From Solirubrobacterales bacterium (GTDB taxonomy: Bacteria > Actinomycetota > Thermoleophilia > Solirubrobacterales > 70-9), in contig JADJRQ010000005.1 of NCBI GenBank assembly GCA_016712175.1, forward strand, positions 36,447 through 100,446: a stretch of 64,000 nt of DNA, written 5' to 3'. The position numbers and the translations under genes are program-made. Under the pieces are notes generated by a model. That model saw nothing but the letters and a program-made list of their open reading frames with translations, was not told where the DNA came from and did no database searches. Of this stretch, positions 35,447-47,741 are shown piece after piece (the first letter of the stretch is position 1; each line of letters starts with the position of its first letter).

Positions 35447-36215
35447 ATGCTTTTAGCGATTGACGTAGGAAATACACAGACTCCTGGGCGCGTTCCGTGG
35501 AGAGGAACTCAGCGAGCACTGGCGCTTCCAGACCAGGGCTGGTGCGACCAGCGACGAGCTGGCCGAGCGCCTGTCCGGCCTGATGGAACTCAAGGGACTC
35601 GGTTTCGATGACCTCGACGGCCTGGTTGTCTCTTCCGTGGTCCCGCCACTCGGCCAGGAGTACGGGCGGCTGACCGGCAACTACCTCTCCAATGTTGACT
35701 GCCTGGTCGTCGGCCCGGGGATCAAGACCGGCATGGCGATCGAGATCGACAATCCGATCGAGGTCGGTGCCGACCGCCTGGTCAACGCGATCGCCGCTTA
35801 CGACCAGATCGGCGACGTCTGCGTCGGAGTCGACTTCGGCACCGGAATCAACTTCGATGCCGTGTCGGCTGATGGGGCCTATCTCGGGGGTGCGATCGCC
35901 CCGGGAGTGGAGATATCCCTGACCGCCCTGACCGAGCGGGCGGCCCGAATATCGCGGATCGATATCGGCGAACCCAGGGCCGCAATCGGCACCAACTCCC
36001 GCTCGGCGATCCAGTCGGGTGTTCTCTACGGCTTCGCCGGTCTGGTCGATGGTGTCGCCCGGCGCATAAATTCCGAGCTCGGGGGAAAGGCCACTTTCAT
36101 CGCCACCGGCGGTTACGCGTCGATGATCGTTCCTCACACCGAGATCCTCGACCGCATCGACGACCTACTCACCCTGAAGGGCCTTCGCATCATCCATGAG
36201 CGCAATCAGTCCTGA
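35447..36215 (+). CDS. coaX: Type III pantothenate kinase (frameshifted near start)
   Basis: First enzyme of coenzyme A synthesis, about 255 aa after repair. The gene starts at ATG 35447 with 'LLAIDVGNTQT', the phosphate-1 motif, then the frame shifts by one near 35485-35490, after which 'GAFRGEELSEHWRF' continues the protein in the frame that runs to 36215. Further motifs are 'GPGIKTGM', 'VGADRLVNAIAAYDQ' and 'DFGTGINFDAV', the acidic and substrate-binding positions of CoaX. CoaX is essential in many actinobacteria, so the shift is most likely a sequence error. The 3' end overlaps dus by 20 bp. Confidence 0.88.
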
Positions 36216-37212
36216 CACCCAAAAGCAGCCCGCTCTGACCGCCCCCTTCGAAATCGGCGGCGTGGAGATCTCGAACCGCGTCCTGCTGGCCCCGCTGGCC
36301 GGCATCGGCAACTGGTTCGTGCGGCTTCAGGCGAGGCGCTACGGGGCCGGCCTGGCGGTCTCGGAGATGGTTTCGAGCTTCGGGCTCCACTACGGCAACG
36401 AAAAGACGATGAACGAGCTGATGCGAATCCATCCGGACGAGCATCCGGTGTCGATGCAGCTGTTCGGACAGGACCCCGAGGCGATGGAATCGGCCGCCCG
36501 AATCGCCGCCGCTTCGGGCGCCGACCTGATCGACATCAACATGGGCTGCCCGGTTCCCAAGGTGAGGAAGACCGGCGCCGGAGCCGAACTTCTTGCTGAT
36601 CCGGAGTTGGCACTCGACCTGGCCCTCGCGGCCCGCGCCGGCAGCGGCCTGCCGGTGACCGTCAAGATCCGCTCGGGCCTGATGCCGGGGGACCGGTCGG
36701 GATTCGATCTTTCGGTACGACTGGTCGAGGAGGCAGGTGTCGCCGCGATCGGCTTCCACCCGCGGGTCGCCAAACAGGGCCACAAAGGCCAGCCCGACTA
36801 CGCGATGGCCCGTGAGCTCACTGAAGCGATCGACGTGCCGATGATCATCTCCGGCGGTCTGAGCACGGCCGAGACCGCACGCATCGCCTACGAGGAGTCG
36901 GGCGCGGACGCAGTCATGATCGCCCGCGGAGCGCTCGGTTATCCCTGGGTTTTTGCCGAACTGACCGGTCAGAGGGTAGATCCGCCCGATCCGGCCGAAG
37001 TCATGGACGAGTTGCTCTGGGTGATCGACTGTGCCGAGGACCACATGGGCACCGACCGTGCCGGCCGCTACCTGCGCAAGTTCTACCCCTGGTACCTCGA
37101 CCGGGTCGACGTGCCGAAGCTGGTCCGCAGCGAGCTCTGTCAGACGGCCGGACTGGATCGTTCCCGCGAGATCGTCCGTGAGATCCGCGACGGCGAGCCG
37201 GTAGCCGTATGA
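36196..37212 (+). CDS. dus: tRNA-dihydrouridine synthase
   Basis: 338-aa FMN enzyme reducing uridines in the tRNA D-loop. It starts at ATG 36196 and shows 'LAPLAGIGNWFVRLQARRYG', the catalytic Cys in 'DINMGCPVPKVRKTGAGAEL', 'TVKIRSGLMPGD' and 'GADAVMIARGALGYPWVF'. These place it in the DusB-like group common in Gram-positives. It overlaps coaX by 20 bp and the next gene by 4 bp (ATGA), so it is within a coupled operon. Confidence 0.94.
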   Translation: MSAISPDTQKQPALTAPFEIGGVEISNRVLLAPLAGIGNWFVRLQARRYGAGLAVSEMVSSFGLHYGNEKTMNELMRIHPDEHPVSMQLFGQDPEAMESAARIAAASGADLIDINMGCPVPKVRKTGAGAELLADPELALDLALAARAGSGLPVTVKIRSGLMPGDRSGFDLSVRLVEEAGVAAIGFHPRVAKQGHKGQPDYAMARELTEAIDVPMIISGGLSTAETARIAYEESGADAVMIARGALGYPWVFAELTGQRVDPPDPAEVMDELLWVIDCAEDHMGTDRAGRYLRKFYPWYLDRVDVPKLVRSELCQTAGLDRSREIVREIRDGEPVAV

Positions 37213-38099
37213 GCCAGAAGATCACAGAGAGAGTCGAGGACTGGCGGTTGAAAGGCAAGCAGGAGGACTTCCGCGGCCATTCGATCCACGTCTTCTACCA
37301 GGACGGCGAAGGGCCGCTGCTGGTTCTGCTCCACGGGTTCCCGACCAGTTCCTACGACTGGCGGGAATTGATCAAGCGCTCCCCCGGCCGGGCGATACTG
37401 GCTTTCGACTTTCTCGGCTTCGGACTCTCCGACAAGCCGCGCGACCACTCGTACACGCTGTCCTGGCAGGCCGACCTGACTGAGGAACTGGCTTGCCGTT
37501 ACGGCAAGGGCGGGCCCGTCTACATCTGTGCGCATGACCTCGGCACTTCGGTAGCGACCGAACTCCTGGCCCGCAACCTTGCCGATGAACTCAGCTTCGA
37601 GATGGCGGGGGTCCTGCTTTTCAACGGGTCGATCCTGATCGAACGGTCCAACCCTACGCTCGCCCAGAAACTGCTGCGCGGACCACTCGGCCCGCTCGCG
37701 GCACGTTTCGCCAACGAAGCCTTCTTCCGCCGGCAGTTCGCGTCTGTCTTCTCGAAAGGCCACCCGCTGTCGGACGAGGATGCCGCCGACAACTGGGCGC
37801 TGATGACCTACAACGAAGGCAACCGCCTCGGCCACAAGCTCGTCTCGTACATGGACGAACGCGTGATCTACGCCGACCGCTGGCACGGGGCCGTAACCAA
37901 CTGGGGCGGTGATCTGCGGCTCCTGTGGGGCCTGGAGGATCCGGTCGCGGTGACCGAAGTTCTGGACGGCCTGCTCGAGCTCAGGCCCGACCTGCCAGTC
38001 GTGCGGTTTCCCGATCTCGGCCACTATCCGCAGATTGAGGACCCCGATCGTTTTGCGGACGCGCTGAACGAGTCCATGACCCGGAGTCTGTCCCGGTAA
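37209..38099 (+). CDS. Alpha/beta hydrolase, epoxide hydrolase/haloalkane dehalogenase-like
   Basis: 296-aa alpha/beta-fold hydrolase. The oxyanion-hole region is 'LLVLLHGFPTSSYDWREL', the nucleophile elbow 'ICAHDLGTSVATELL' has Asp rather than Ser, and the general-base His is in 'FPDLGHYPQIEDPDRFADAL'. An Asp nucleophile points to epoxide hydrolases or dehalogenases rather than esterases. No signal peptide. The start overlaps the dus stop (ATGA), suggesting coexpression, though a shared function is not evident. Confidence 0.87.
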   Translation: MSQKITERVEDWRLKGKQEDFRGHSIHVFYQDGEGPLLVLLHGFPTSSYDWRELIKRSPGRAILAFDFLGFGLSDKPRDHSYTLSWQADLTEELACRYGKGGPVYICAHDLGTSVATELLARNLADELSFEMAGVLLFNGSILIERSNPTLAQKLLRGPLGPLAARFANEAFFRRQFASVFSKGHPLSDEDAADNWALMTYNEGNRLGHKLVSYMDERVIYADRWHGAVTNWGGDLRLLWGLEDPVAVTEVLDGLLELRPDLPVVRFPDLGHYPQIEDPDRFADALNESMTRSLSR

Positions 38100-38120
38100 T
38101 GCCCGAATCGTCCGCATCGT

Positions 38121-38126
38121 TATAAT
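38121..38126 (+). promoter_or_regulatory. greA: Perfect -10 box upstream of greA
   Basis: TATAAT at 38121-38126, about 106 bp before the greA start. No good -35 hexamer lies 16-18 bp upstream. A ~100-nt leader would follow, with GCCCTG/CAGGGC inverted repeats that could form a hairpin. Confidence 0.5.
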
Positions 38127-38231
38127 CGCGCACTCCGTTGCCCTGCCGACGCCAATCCGGTCGCCGAATCAGGGCTTTATTTGCAGGGTTGGCAGCTTCC
38201 CGCGCCGACCACCCAAGAGAGGTTGATACTT

Positions 38232-38708
38232 GTGAGCCGCACGTCTGAAATCACGCCTGATGGCCTGAAAAAACTTGAAGAAGAGATCGAGCATCTCTCG
38301 ACCGTCCGCCGCCGCGAAGTGTCCGAGAGGATCCGCGAAGCCCGCGATTTCGGCGACATCTCCGAAAACGCCGAGTACGACGACGCCAAGAACGAGCAGG
38401 CTCAGCTCGAAGCCCAGATCAGCCAGCTCGAAGAGCGCCTGCGCCGCTCGACGGTCGAGAAGGCCACCAAGGACACGAGCGCGGTCGGCTTCGGTTCGAT
38501 CGTCCACATCAAGGATCAGGAGTCCGGGGACTCGCGCAAGTTCCAGATCGTCGGTTCGACGGAAGCCGATCTGGCCGGCGGCAAGTTGTCGTCCGAATCC
38601 CCGATCGGTGCCGCGCTGATCGGTGGCAAGGTCAACGAGATCGTCAAGATCCCGGCGCCCAAGGGCCTCGAGAAGAAGTTCAAGATCACCAAGATCGAAG
38701 CCGCGTAG
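38232..38708 (+). CDS. greA: Transcription elongation factor GreA
   Basis: 158-aa factor that rescues backtracked RNA polymerase by stimulating transcript cleavage. The N-terminal coiled coil includes the acidic tip 'DFGDISENAEYDDAKNEQ', whose Asp and Glu are needed for cleavage, and the C-terminal domain has 'SPIGAALIGGKVNEIVKI'. The frame is open 17 codons upstream, but AAGAGAGG 9 bases before the GTG (38232) and the family length of 158 aa fix the start. It is 17 bp upstream of lysS; greA-lysS linkage is widespread. Confidence 0.95.
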   Translation: MSRTSEITPDGLKKLEEEIEHLSTVRRREVSERIREARDFGDISENAEYDDAKNEQAQLEAQISQLEERLRRSTVEKATKDTSAVGFGSIVHIKDQESGDSRKFQIVGSTEADLAGGKLSSESPIGAALIGGKVNEIVKIPAPKGLEKKFKITKIEAA

Positions 38709-38725
38709 ATTCACGTGGCTCGAAC

Positions 38726-40189
38726 ATGACCGAGCCTGAAGTCAGCACCCTGCTCGCCGAAAGGCGGCAGAAACTGGATCGCCTCCGCGCCGCGGGGGTC
38801 GACCCCTTCCCTCACAGCTTCGAGGGCCGCGCGGAGATCGCGGGCGGGCTCGCCCAGCACGAAGGACTCGAAGCCGGCACCGAGACCGACTCGGTTCATC
38901 GCGTGGCCGGCCGGGTTGCCGCCCGCCGCGGCCACGGGCAGGCCGCATTCATCGACCTGCGTGATGCCTCCGGGCAGATCCAGCTCCACGCCAAGGCTGA
39001 TGTGCTCGGAGATGCCTTCGGCCTGCTCGAAGACCTCGACCTCGGTGACATCATCGGGGTGGACGGCCGGGTAATCGTCACCCGCCGTGGCCAGCTCTCG
39101 ATTGAAGTTCAGGGCTGGCAGATTCTCGCCAAGTCGCTGCGCCCGCCGCCGGACAAGTTCCACGGGCTCGAAGACACCGAGACCAGGTACCGCCGCCGCG
39201 AACTCGACCTGATCGCCAACGAAGACAGCCGGGAGATCTTCCGGATCCGCGCCCGGACCGTTGCCGAGACCCGGCGCTGGCTGGACGAGCAGGGCTTCTT
39301 CGAAGTCGAGACGCCGGTGCTGCAGCCGCTTTATGGCGGGGCGCTGGCCAGGCCCTTCACCACCCACCACAACGCGCTCGACCGCAAGCTCTACCTGCGG
39401 ATTGCAACCGAGCTGTACCTGAAGCGCTGCGTCGTCGGCGGGATCGACAAGGTCTACGAGCTCGGCAAGGACTTCCGCAACGAAGGCATCTCGATGAAGC
39501 ACAGCCCCGAGTTCACGATGCTCGAGTGGTACGAGGCTTACGGCGACTACGAAAAGACCGCGTCCGATCTCGAGAAGCTGGTCTCCGAAGTCGCAACGAC
39601 CGTGCTCGGCAAGCCGGAGATCGAGCGTGATGGCCGGACGATCGACCTCTCACCCTCCTGGCACCGCATCACCCTGCGTGATGCAATCCTCGATGCGAAC
39701 GGGATCGACATCGAGAAAGAGACCACCCGCGAGGGCCTTGCTGCGGCGATGGAGGTCGAACTGGCCGAAACCGTGGGCTGGGGGAAGCTGGTCGACACAC
39801 TCTTCTCGAAGCAGGTCGAGCCCAAGCTGATCGAACCGACTTTCATCCTCGATTATCCGGTCGAGCTCTCACCTTTCGCCAAGTTGCATCGCAGTAAGCC
39901 CGGCGTGGTCGAACGCTGGGAAGCTTTCATCGGCGGGGTCGAGATTGCCAATTCGTTCTCCGAGCTGAACGATCCCGACGAGCAGCGCCGCCGCTTCGAG
40001 CAGCAGGCAGCCGAGCTCGAGCGGGGCGACGAAGAGGCCCAGCCTTACGACGAGACCTTCATCGAAGCGCTCGAACAGGGCATGCCGCCGACCGGTGGTG
40101 TCGGTCTCGGGATCGACCGCCTGGTGATGATGCTGACCAACACGGCGTCCCTCCGCGAAGTCGTGCTGTTCCCGGCGATGAAGAACTAG
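38726..40189 (+). CDS. lysS: Lysyl-tRNA synthetase (class II)
   Basis: 487-aa class II enzyme charging tRNA-Lys. It has an N-terminal OB-fold anticodon domain ('VAGRVAARRGHGQAAFIDLR') and the catalytic domain with 'KDFRNEGISMKHSPEFTMLE' (motif 2) and 'GVGLGIDRLVMMLTN' (motif 3). Length is normal. Start ATG 38726 with weak spacing from greA. Followed by tal and clpC, the same order as in Mycobacterium tuberculosis where lysS lies close to clpC1. Confidence 0.97.
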   Translation: MTEPEVSTLLAERRQKLDRLRAAGVDPFPHSFEGRAEIAGGLAQHEGLEAGTETDSVHRVAGRVAARRGHGQAAFIDLRDASGQIQLHAKADVLGDAFGLLEDLDLGDIIGVDGRVIVTRRGQLSIEVQGWQILAKSLRPPPDKFHGLEDTETRYRRRELDLIANEDSREIFRIRARTVAETRRWLDEQGFFEVETPVLQPLYGGALARPFTTHHNALDRKLYLRIATELYLKRCVVGGIDKVYELGKDFRNEGISMKHSPEFTMLEWYEAYGDYEKTASDLEKLVSEVATTVLGKPEIERDGRTIDLSPSWHRITLRDAILDANGIDIEKETTREGLAAAMEVELAETVGWGKLVDTLFSKQVEPKLIEPTFILDYPVELSPFAKLHRSKPGVVERWEAFIGGVEIANSFSELNDPDEQRRRFEQQAAELERGDEEAQPYDETFIEALEQGMPPTGGVGLGIDRLVMMLTNTASLREVVLFPAMKN

Positions 40190-40198
40190 ACTCGGACC

Positions 40199-41267
40199 AT
40201 GAACGAGAACAACCGCAGACTTCGCTGATCTGGGCCAGAGCATCTGGGTCGACAACATCACGCGCGCGATGCTCGACGACGGCACGCTCGAGAAGTACAT
40301 CGCCGAGCTGTCGGTCACCGGCCTGACCTCGAACCCGACGATCTTCGAGAAGGCGATCGGCGGCGGCCACGACTACGACGAGCAGATCGCTGAACTCGCC
40401 GCGAACGAGTCCGATCCCGAGCAGATCTTCTTCGAACTGGCGATCTCCGACCTGCAGCGGGCCGCCGATCTCTTCGCCGGGGTCCACGAACGCACTGCCG
40501 GGGTCGACGGCTTCGTTTCGCTCGAGGTCTCGCCGCTGCTCGCCGATGACACCGAAGCGACGATCAACCAGGCCAGGGATCTTCACGGGCGGGCCGGGAG
40601 AAAAAACCTCTTCATCAAGATTCCGGGGACCGAGGCCGGCCTGCCGGCGATCGAGGAAGCGATCTTCCAGGGGATTCCGGTCAACGTGACCCTGCTCTTT
40701 TCCGCACCGCAATATCTGGCTGCCGCCGACGCCTACCTGAAGGGCATCGAGCGCCGGATCGAGGCCGGTCTCGACCCGGCGGTGCAGTCGGTTGCTTCGC
40801 TCTTCCTCAGCCGGTGGGATGCCGCTGTGATCGACGAGGTCCCCGACGAGTTGCGGGCGAAGCTCGGCCTGGCGGTCGGCCAGAAGGCTTACGCCGCGTA
40901 CCGTGAGCTGATGGCCAGCGACCGGTCCCAGCGCCTGGCTAACGAAGGCGCAAGGGTCCAGCGGCTGCTGATGGCCAGCACCGGGACCAAGGATCCCGAG
41001 GCCTCCGACGTGCTCTACATCGAAGGCCTGGCCGCACCGAACACGGTCAACACGATGCCCGAGAACACCCTGCTCGCCCTGGCCGACCACGGTCAAGTCG
41101 GGGGGCCGATCCCGATTGACGGCGGTGACGCCCAGTCCGTTCTCGATGCCTATACCGAAGCCGGCTTCAACGGCAAGGAGCTTGCCGCCCGGCTGCAGTC
41201 GGAAGGCAAGGAGTCTTTTGCCAAGTCCTGGAACAGCCTGATCGACACGATCAAGGGCCAGCTCTAG
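40199..41267 (+). CDS. tal: Transaldolase (frameshifted at the start)
   Basis: About 355-aa pentose phosphate enzyme moving a dihydroxyacetone unit between sugar phosphates. The Schiff-base Lys is in 'NLFIKIPGTEAG', with 'TGLTSNPTIFEKAI' and 'INVTLLFS'-like segments as in actinobacterial Tal. The likely ATG at 40199 gives only a short frame ending in TGA; one extra A in the AAC-rich stretch near 40207-40212 would explain it, and the protein then continues 'DFADLGQSIWVDNITRAM'. A downstream ATG at 40269 is in the main frame but would cut conserved residues, so it is not preferred. Confidence 0.9.
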
Positions 41268-41278
41268 GGTCTCGCCGC

Positions 41279-41306
41279 CTTTCCTCCGCGCGAAGCGTGG
41301 AGAAAG
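41279..41306 (+). terminator. Hairpin after tal
   Basis: CTTTCCTCCGCGC pairs with GCGTGGAGAAAG around a GAA loop, 12 bp past the tal stop, with one mismatch and a bulge. No T-run. It probably separates tal from clpC. Confidence 0.5.
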
Positions 41307-41432
41307 ACGTCAGGGCCCGATCCTTATCCGTCTCGCCGCCCTTCGCTGTCAGGTTTCCCACGCCACCCACGACCCTTTCTGGGTGGCTGCTGTGCTGCAG
41401 CTCGAGGCCAGAAGGGTGGGGACTGGCCTCGT

Positions 41433-41438
41433 TATACT
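41433..41438 (+). promoter_or_regulatory. clpC: Candidate clpC promoter -10 box
   Basis: TATACT at 41433-41438, 71 bp before the TTG start, in the 242-bp tal-clpC gap. No clear -35 lies at the right distance. No HAIR or CtsR-type site was recognised. A GCCACCC/GGGTGGC inverted repeat lies at 41361-41386. Confidence 0.4.
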
Positions 41439-41509
41439 GAGATTCAGCCGAAACCGCCGGGATTCACCGATCCTTGGCCGACCCAAGAGGTTTGAGGTAG
41501 AAGAGAAAC

Positions 41510-44131
<2,622 letters not shown>

Positions 44132-44172
44132 TTCCGTTCTGCGGGAGCGGTCGCTCCCCGGAAGCGGGGCGC

Positions 44173-44876
44173 TCAGCGTCCTACGAAATACGGCTCGAAC
44201 CAGGTTCGCTCGGCTTTGCGCTGCTTGATTGCGGCGAGATAACCTTCGACTCCTGCATCCTTGGGCCACCAGCGGCCGGAGTACCAGGCACCCATGCTTC
44301 CTTTGAGGTCACCCTTCCGGTACCGCTTGCCGTTGCCCGAGACCGTGTTCAGCCAGGTCTGCTTGCCGTCGTAGTAGGAGCGGATGATGCCGCCATAGTA
44401 GTCGGCGTTGAAAGCCGTGTAGTAGCGCGCGATCTTGCAGCGTTTCAAGCAGTGGTAGGGACGGCGCACCTGGTAGAGGCCGAAAGAGTCGCCGTTGTCA
44501 CCCCGGGTTTTCATCTCCCACCAGGATTCGACGGTGGCGACGGCCCGCATCAATTCGGTGTTGATGCCCCATTTGTGGGAGGCCCACTGGATGATTTCGT
44601 CGGTGGTGCCCTTGAAGCGACCATTGACGTACTTCTTGTAGGGCATCTCGCTCCGCTTGCGCCAGGCCCAGCAGCTTCTTGCCGGGACCCGGTGGTTTGA
44701 CTGGGGTTCTCCGGACGCGGCTCGAACCGCGAACGGTCGACCAGCTTTGCGGCGGCTTTGCTGGTGCGCGGGCCCCAGCCGACCGTCTTGGTCTTCTCGA
44801 GGTCAGCGGAGGCCGCCGGGAAGGGCACGAGCAGGGCGGCCAGCAGGAGCACTGACAGACGGGACGGTTTACGCAC
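44173..44876 (-). CDS. Secreted lysozyme-like/transglycosylase protein (frameshifted)
   Basis: About 234 aa after repair. The first part (from GTG 44876) has a signal peptide 'LSVLLLAALLVPFPAASA' and then 'EKTKTVGWGPRTSKAAAK'. The frame changes between 44646 and 44700, and the C-terminal 157 aa carry a transglycosylase-like core with Glu in 'AVATVESWWEMKTRGDNGDS' and 'FGLYQVRRPYHC'. It is probably a wall-degrading enzyme, but no close family is recognised and there are no extra domains. It lies 32 bp downstream of the TetR gene on the same strand. Confidence 0.65.
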
Positions 44877-44908
44877 TGCCAGCCAGTGTGGCAAGCCGGA
44901 TTGCGGGC

Positions 44909-45525
44909 TCAGAGATCGACTTCGCGCGGCATCCGGAGATGCTGGATCATCTCCAACGGCACATCCATCCCGCCCATCGCGTTTCAGCATGCCCGGTGGC
45001 AAAGAAACGGGCCACCTGCTCGGGCGCGGCGCCCGCTCTCCTCGGATCCGCGCGAAGGTCTCCTCGAATCCTTCGCGAATCTGCGGCTGGAGCTCGGGGT
45101 GCCCACTGGCGGCCAGAACCTGAAGGTGGCAGCGAACCCACGCTTCGTCACGAGCAACGCCAGATAGGCGATGCCCATCTTGCGCATTCGCTCATAGCGA
45201 GTCAGTCTTCGGCGTTGACCGCAGACCTGAAGATGTCCAGCATTCGTGCGTAAAGCGTCTCCTGACAGGCGAGAAAGAGGTGACGTTTGTTTTCGAAGAG
45301 GGCGTAGATGTAGGGCTGCTGGCTCCCCGCCCGATCGGCGATCATCGAGGTAGTCGTACCGTCGAAACCGCGCTTGCCGAACTCGATCAGTGCGGCATCG
45401 ATCACGTCCAGACGCGCCTTCGGCCTGGGACCTGGGCCTTTTCTTCGTTGCGGGGGATCCGGGGCCACTCCTGCAACCTGCTCGTTGAACCTGTTGAACG
45501 TACTCCGGCCTGCCATCGACCGCAT
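44909..45525 (-). pseudogene. TetR family regulator with several frameshifts
   Basis: About 205 aa after repair. The DNA-binding part is intact in one frame: 'VIDAALIEFGKRGFDGTTTS' then 'MIADRAGSQQPYIYALFENK', the TetR helix-turn-helix. Frame changes are needed near 45203, 45140, 45030 and 44970 to follow the C-terminal ligand domain to the stop at 44909 ('VARFFATG' and 'MDVPLEMIQHLRMPREVDL' are pieces in different frames). Four shifts in 600 bp. Because neighbours show the same pattern, sequence error is likelier than decay. It may control the lytic enzyme or peptidase beside it. Confidence 0.6.
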
Positions 45526-45557
45526 TCGAACGGTTCGCGGCAATGTATGCTCGAAAC

Positions 45558-47354
45558 CTACCGGTGGCGATAACCGCTTCAGCAGCAGCCTGAGCGGCCT
45601 CGATCTGGCCCGCAACGAGGTCGAGACCGTTGTCCCAGAACGCGGGATCAGCCAGGTCGACCCCGACCAGCCTGCCCAGTTCCTCCGGCGACTTCGAACC
45701 GCCGGATGACAGCATCTCCATGTATCCGGGCACGATCTCGTCACCGCGCTCTTCGTAGAGGCGATAGACCGACAGTGCCAGCAGCTGGCCATAGGAGTAG
45801 GCGTAGACGTAACCGGGTGAACCGATGAAATGCGGCACGTAAGACCACCAGGAGCCGTATCCTCGGTGACTTCGACCGCGTCGCCCAGAAGTTCGACCTG
45901 GGTTTCGGTCCAGATCTCCGCGAAACGTTCGACCGAAATCTCGCCTTCAGTGCGGCGGGCGTTGTGGACCCGGTCCTCGAACTGGTTCATCGCGATCTGG
46001 CGGTGGATCGTGGCGATCTGACCTTCGACCGACTCGGAGAGCAGGCCGAGGCGGGACGCCGGATCCTTCTCGGCTTCGAGCAGGCGTCCGAAAACGAGTT
46101 CCTCGGCGAAAACCGAGGCGGTTTCAGCGACGGTGAGTGGGGTGTCCTGGTGGTAGATGCCCTGACGGCCGGCGAGCGTCTGGTGGACGCCGTGTCCGAG
46201 TTCATGGGCGAGTCAGGACGTCCCGGCGCTTGTCGGTGTAGTTCAGCATCACGTAGGGATGGACTGACGGCACGGTCGAAGCACTGAAAGCACCACCGCG
46301 CTTGTTCGGCGCGGGAGGGGCATCGATCCAGCGGTCATCGAAGAAACGCTCGACGACGTCACCGGCCTCGGGGGCGAGGGAGTGAAAGCAGACTGGACGA
46401 TCTCGCGGCCCTGGTCCCACTCGATCTTCTCCTCATCGGTGGCGATCGCGGCCATGCGGTCGTAGTCGGCGAGCCGGTCGATCTCGAGCAGTTTCGCTTT
46501 GGTCCGGTACCAGGAACGGGCCATTTCGTAGCGGCCCTTGACCGCTTCGATCAGGGCCTGGACCGACTCGTCCGAGGCTTCATTCGAAAGGTTCCGTGTC
46601 GCCAGCCAGTGTGGGTATTTGCGCAACCGGTCCTTGGTCGCTTTTTCCTGGAGCAGGGTGTTGAAGATGTAGGCGCGCGTGCGCAGTCCTGGCTGAAGCG
46701 CTTCCGTGATCAGCCTCGGCCGTGGCCTTGCGCGCTTCGCGGTCGGGGTCACGCAGGCCGGAGAGGGCGATGTCGAGCGACACCGGCTCGTCCTGGCCGG
46801 GGAGATCGACGCGTATCGCCGAAGTCTGCTCGTCGAACAGCCGGCTCCAGGCACCGCCGCCGGTCACCGAAAGTTCGGTGATTATCTTCTCTTCCGGGGC
46901 GCTCAGAAGATGGTCACGGTAGCGGCGCTCGTTACGCAGGTGGTGCTCGCAGAATTCGAGGCCGGGGGTCGCGAGGAGCTCCTCGGCCCGGTCATCGTCG
47001 AGGGCAGCCCACTCGAGGTCGAAGAAGAGCAACTTGGTCTGAATCATGGTCGCCCGTTCGGAGCCCAGCTGAGCAGGGCGCCGTTCTCCGGGTCGGCGGT
47101 GTCGGCGGCGAAACGGAGATGGGCATAGTTGAGGCCCGGCCGGCCAGGTCGGAGATGTCGGCCAGCTTGTTCATGGCTACGATCAGCCCGGCACCGTCGA
47201 GCGCGGCAACCTTGCCTTCGTAGGCCGCGGCGAACTCATCCGAGTCGGCGTCGGCCCGGTCGAGCAGTTCGGCGACGGCCGCCTCCGGATCGGTCGAATC
47301 GACCCCTTCGAGCAGGTCGTCGAGGTTCCAGGTGACTTCTTCGAGCGCGCTCAT
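45558..47354 (-). pseudogene. Oligoendopeptidase F-type M3 peptidase with multiple frameshifts
   Basis: About 595 aa if repaired. It begins 'ALEEVTWNLDDLLEGVDSTD', a typical start of the M3 oligoendopeptidases. The zinc site is readable as 'AHELGHGVHQTLAG' near 46190, and the C-terminal 'FIGSPGYVYAYSYGQLLALS' is also characteristic. At least five frame changes split the gene (near 47045, 46740, 46390, 46205 and 45840). The end near 45558 is estimated from a shifted TAG. The real protein would cut peptides in the cytoplasm using zinc. Confidence 0.72.
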
Positions 47355-47356
47355 GC

Positions 47357-47692
47357 TCAGGCGGCCGTCTCTTTCAGCTTGCGCCGGACGATCCAGTCAC
47401 CGATCAGCGATCCGATCGGCCCGCCGGTGATGACGATGATTACCGGGAACCACCAGCCCCACCACTTTGCACCGAACCGTAGGCGCAGAGGCCGACCAGG
47501 ATCAGGAAGAAGAAGCCGTGGATGGGGCCGAGGACCGAAACCACGCCGTGCTCGTCGGCGACGAAGCGCGACGCCCAGACGAGGGGGATCAACAGCAGGA
47601 AATCGAGGATGGCGACGACCGCGATGCTGTTGAGGAACCTGATTTCCGGGCGCGCCAGGAGCCGGCGAGGGGGAAACTTCTGAGGGGTTCAT
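47357..47692 (-). CDS. DUF3817 family membrane protein (frameshifted)
   Basis: About 110 aa. The readable frame in the middle gives 'RFLNSIAVVAILDFLLLIPL' then 'GVVSVLGPIHGFFFLILVGL', and the C-terminal frame gives 'WWGWWFPVIIVITGGPIGSL', together three hydrophobic helices as in DUF3817 proteins. Frame changes fall near a C-run at 47668 and near 47480. Function unknown; the family is small integral membrane proteins common in actinobacteria. The stop lies 2 bp before the M3 peptidase start, so they are cotranscribed. Confidence 0.65.
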   Translation of the reverse strand: MNPSEVSPSPAPGAPGNQVPQQHRGRRHPRFPAVDPPRLGVALRRRRARRGFGPRPHPRLLLPDPGRPLRLRFGAKWWGWWFPVIIVITGGPIGSLIGDWIVRRKLKETAA

Positions 47693-47741
47693 GTGGCTTC
47701 GGAAGCTATCAAGATGCCTTCATTGCGCTACCGTCCAGAAC

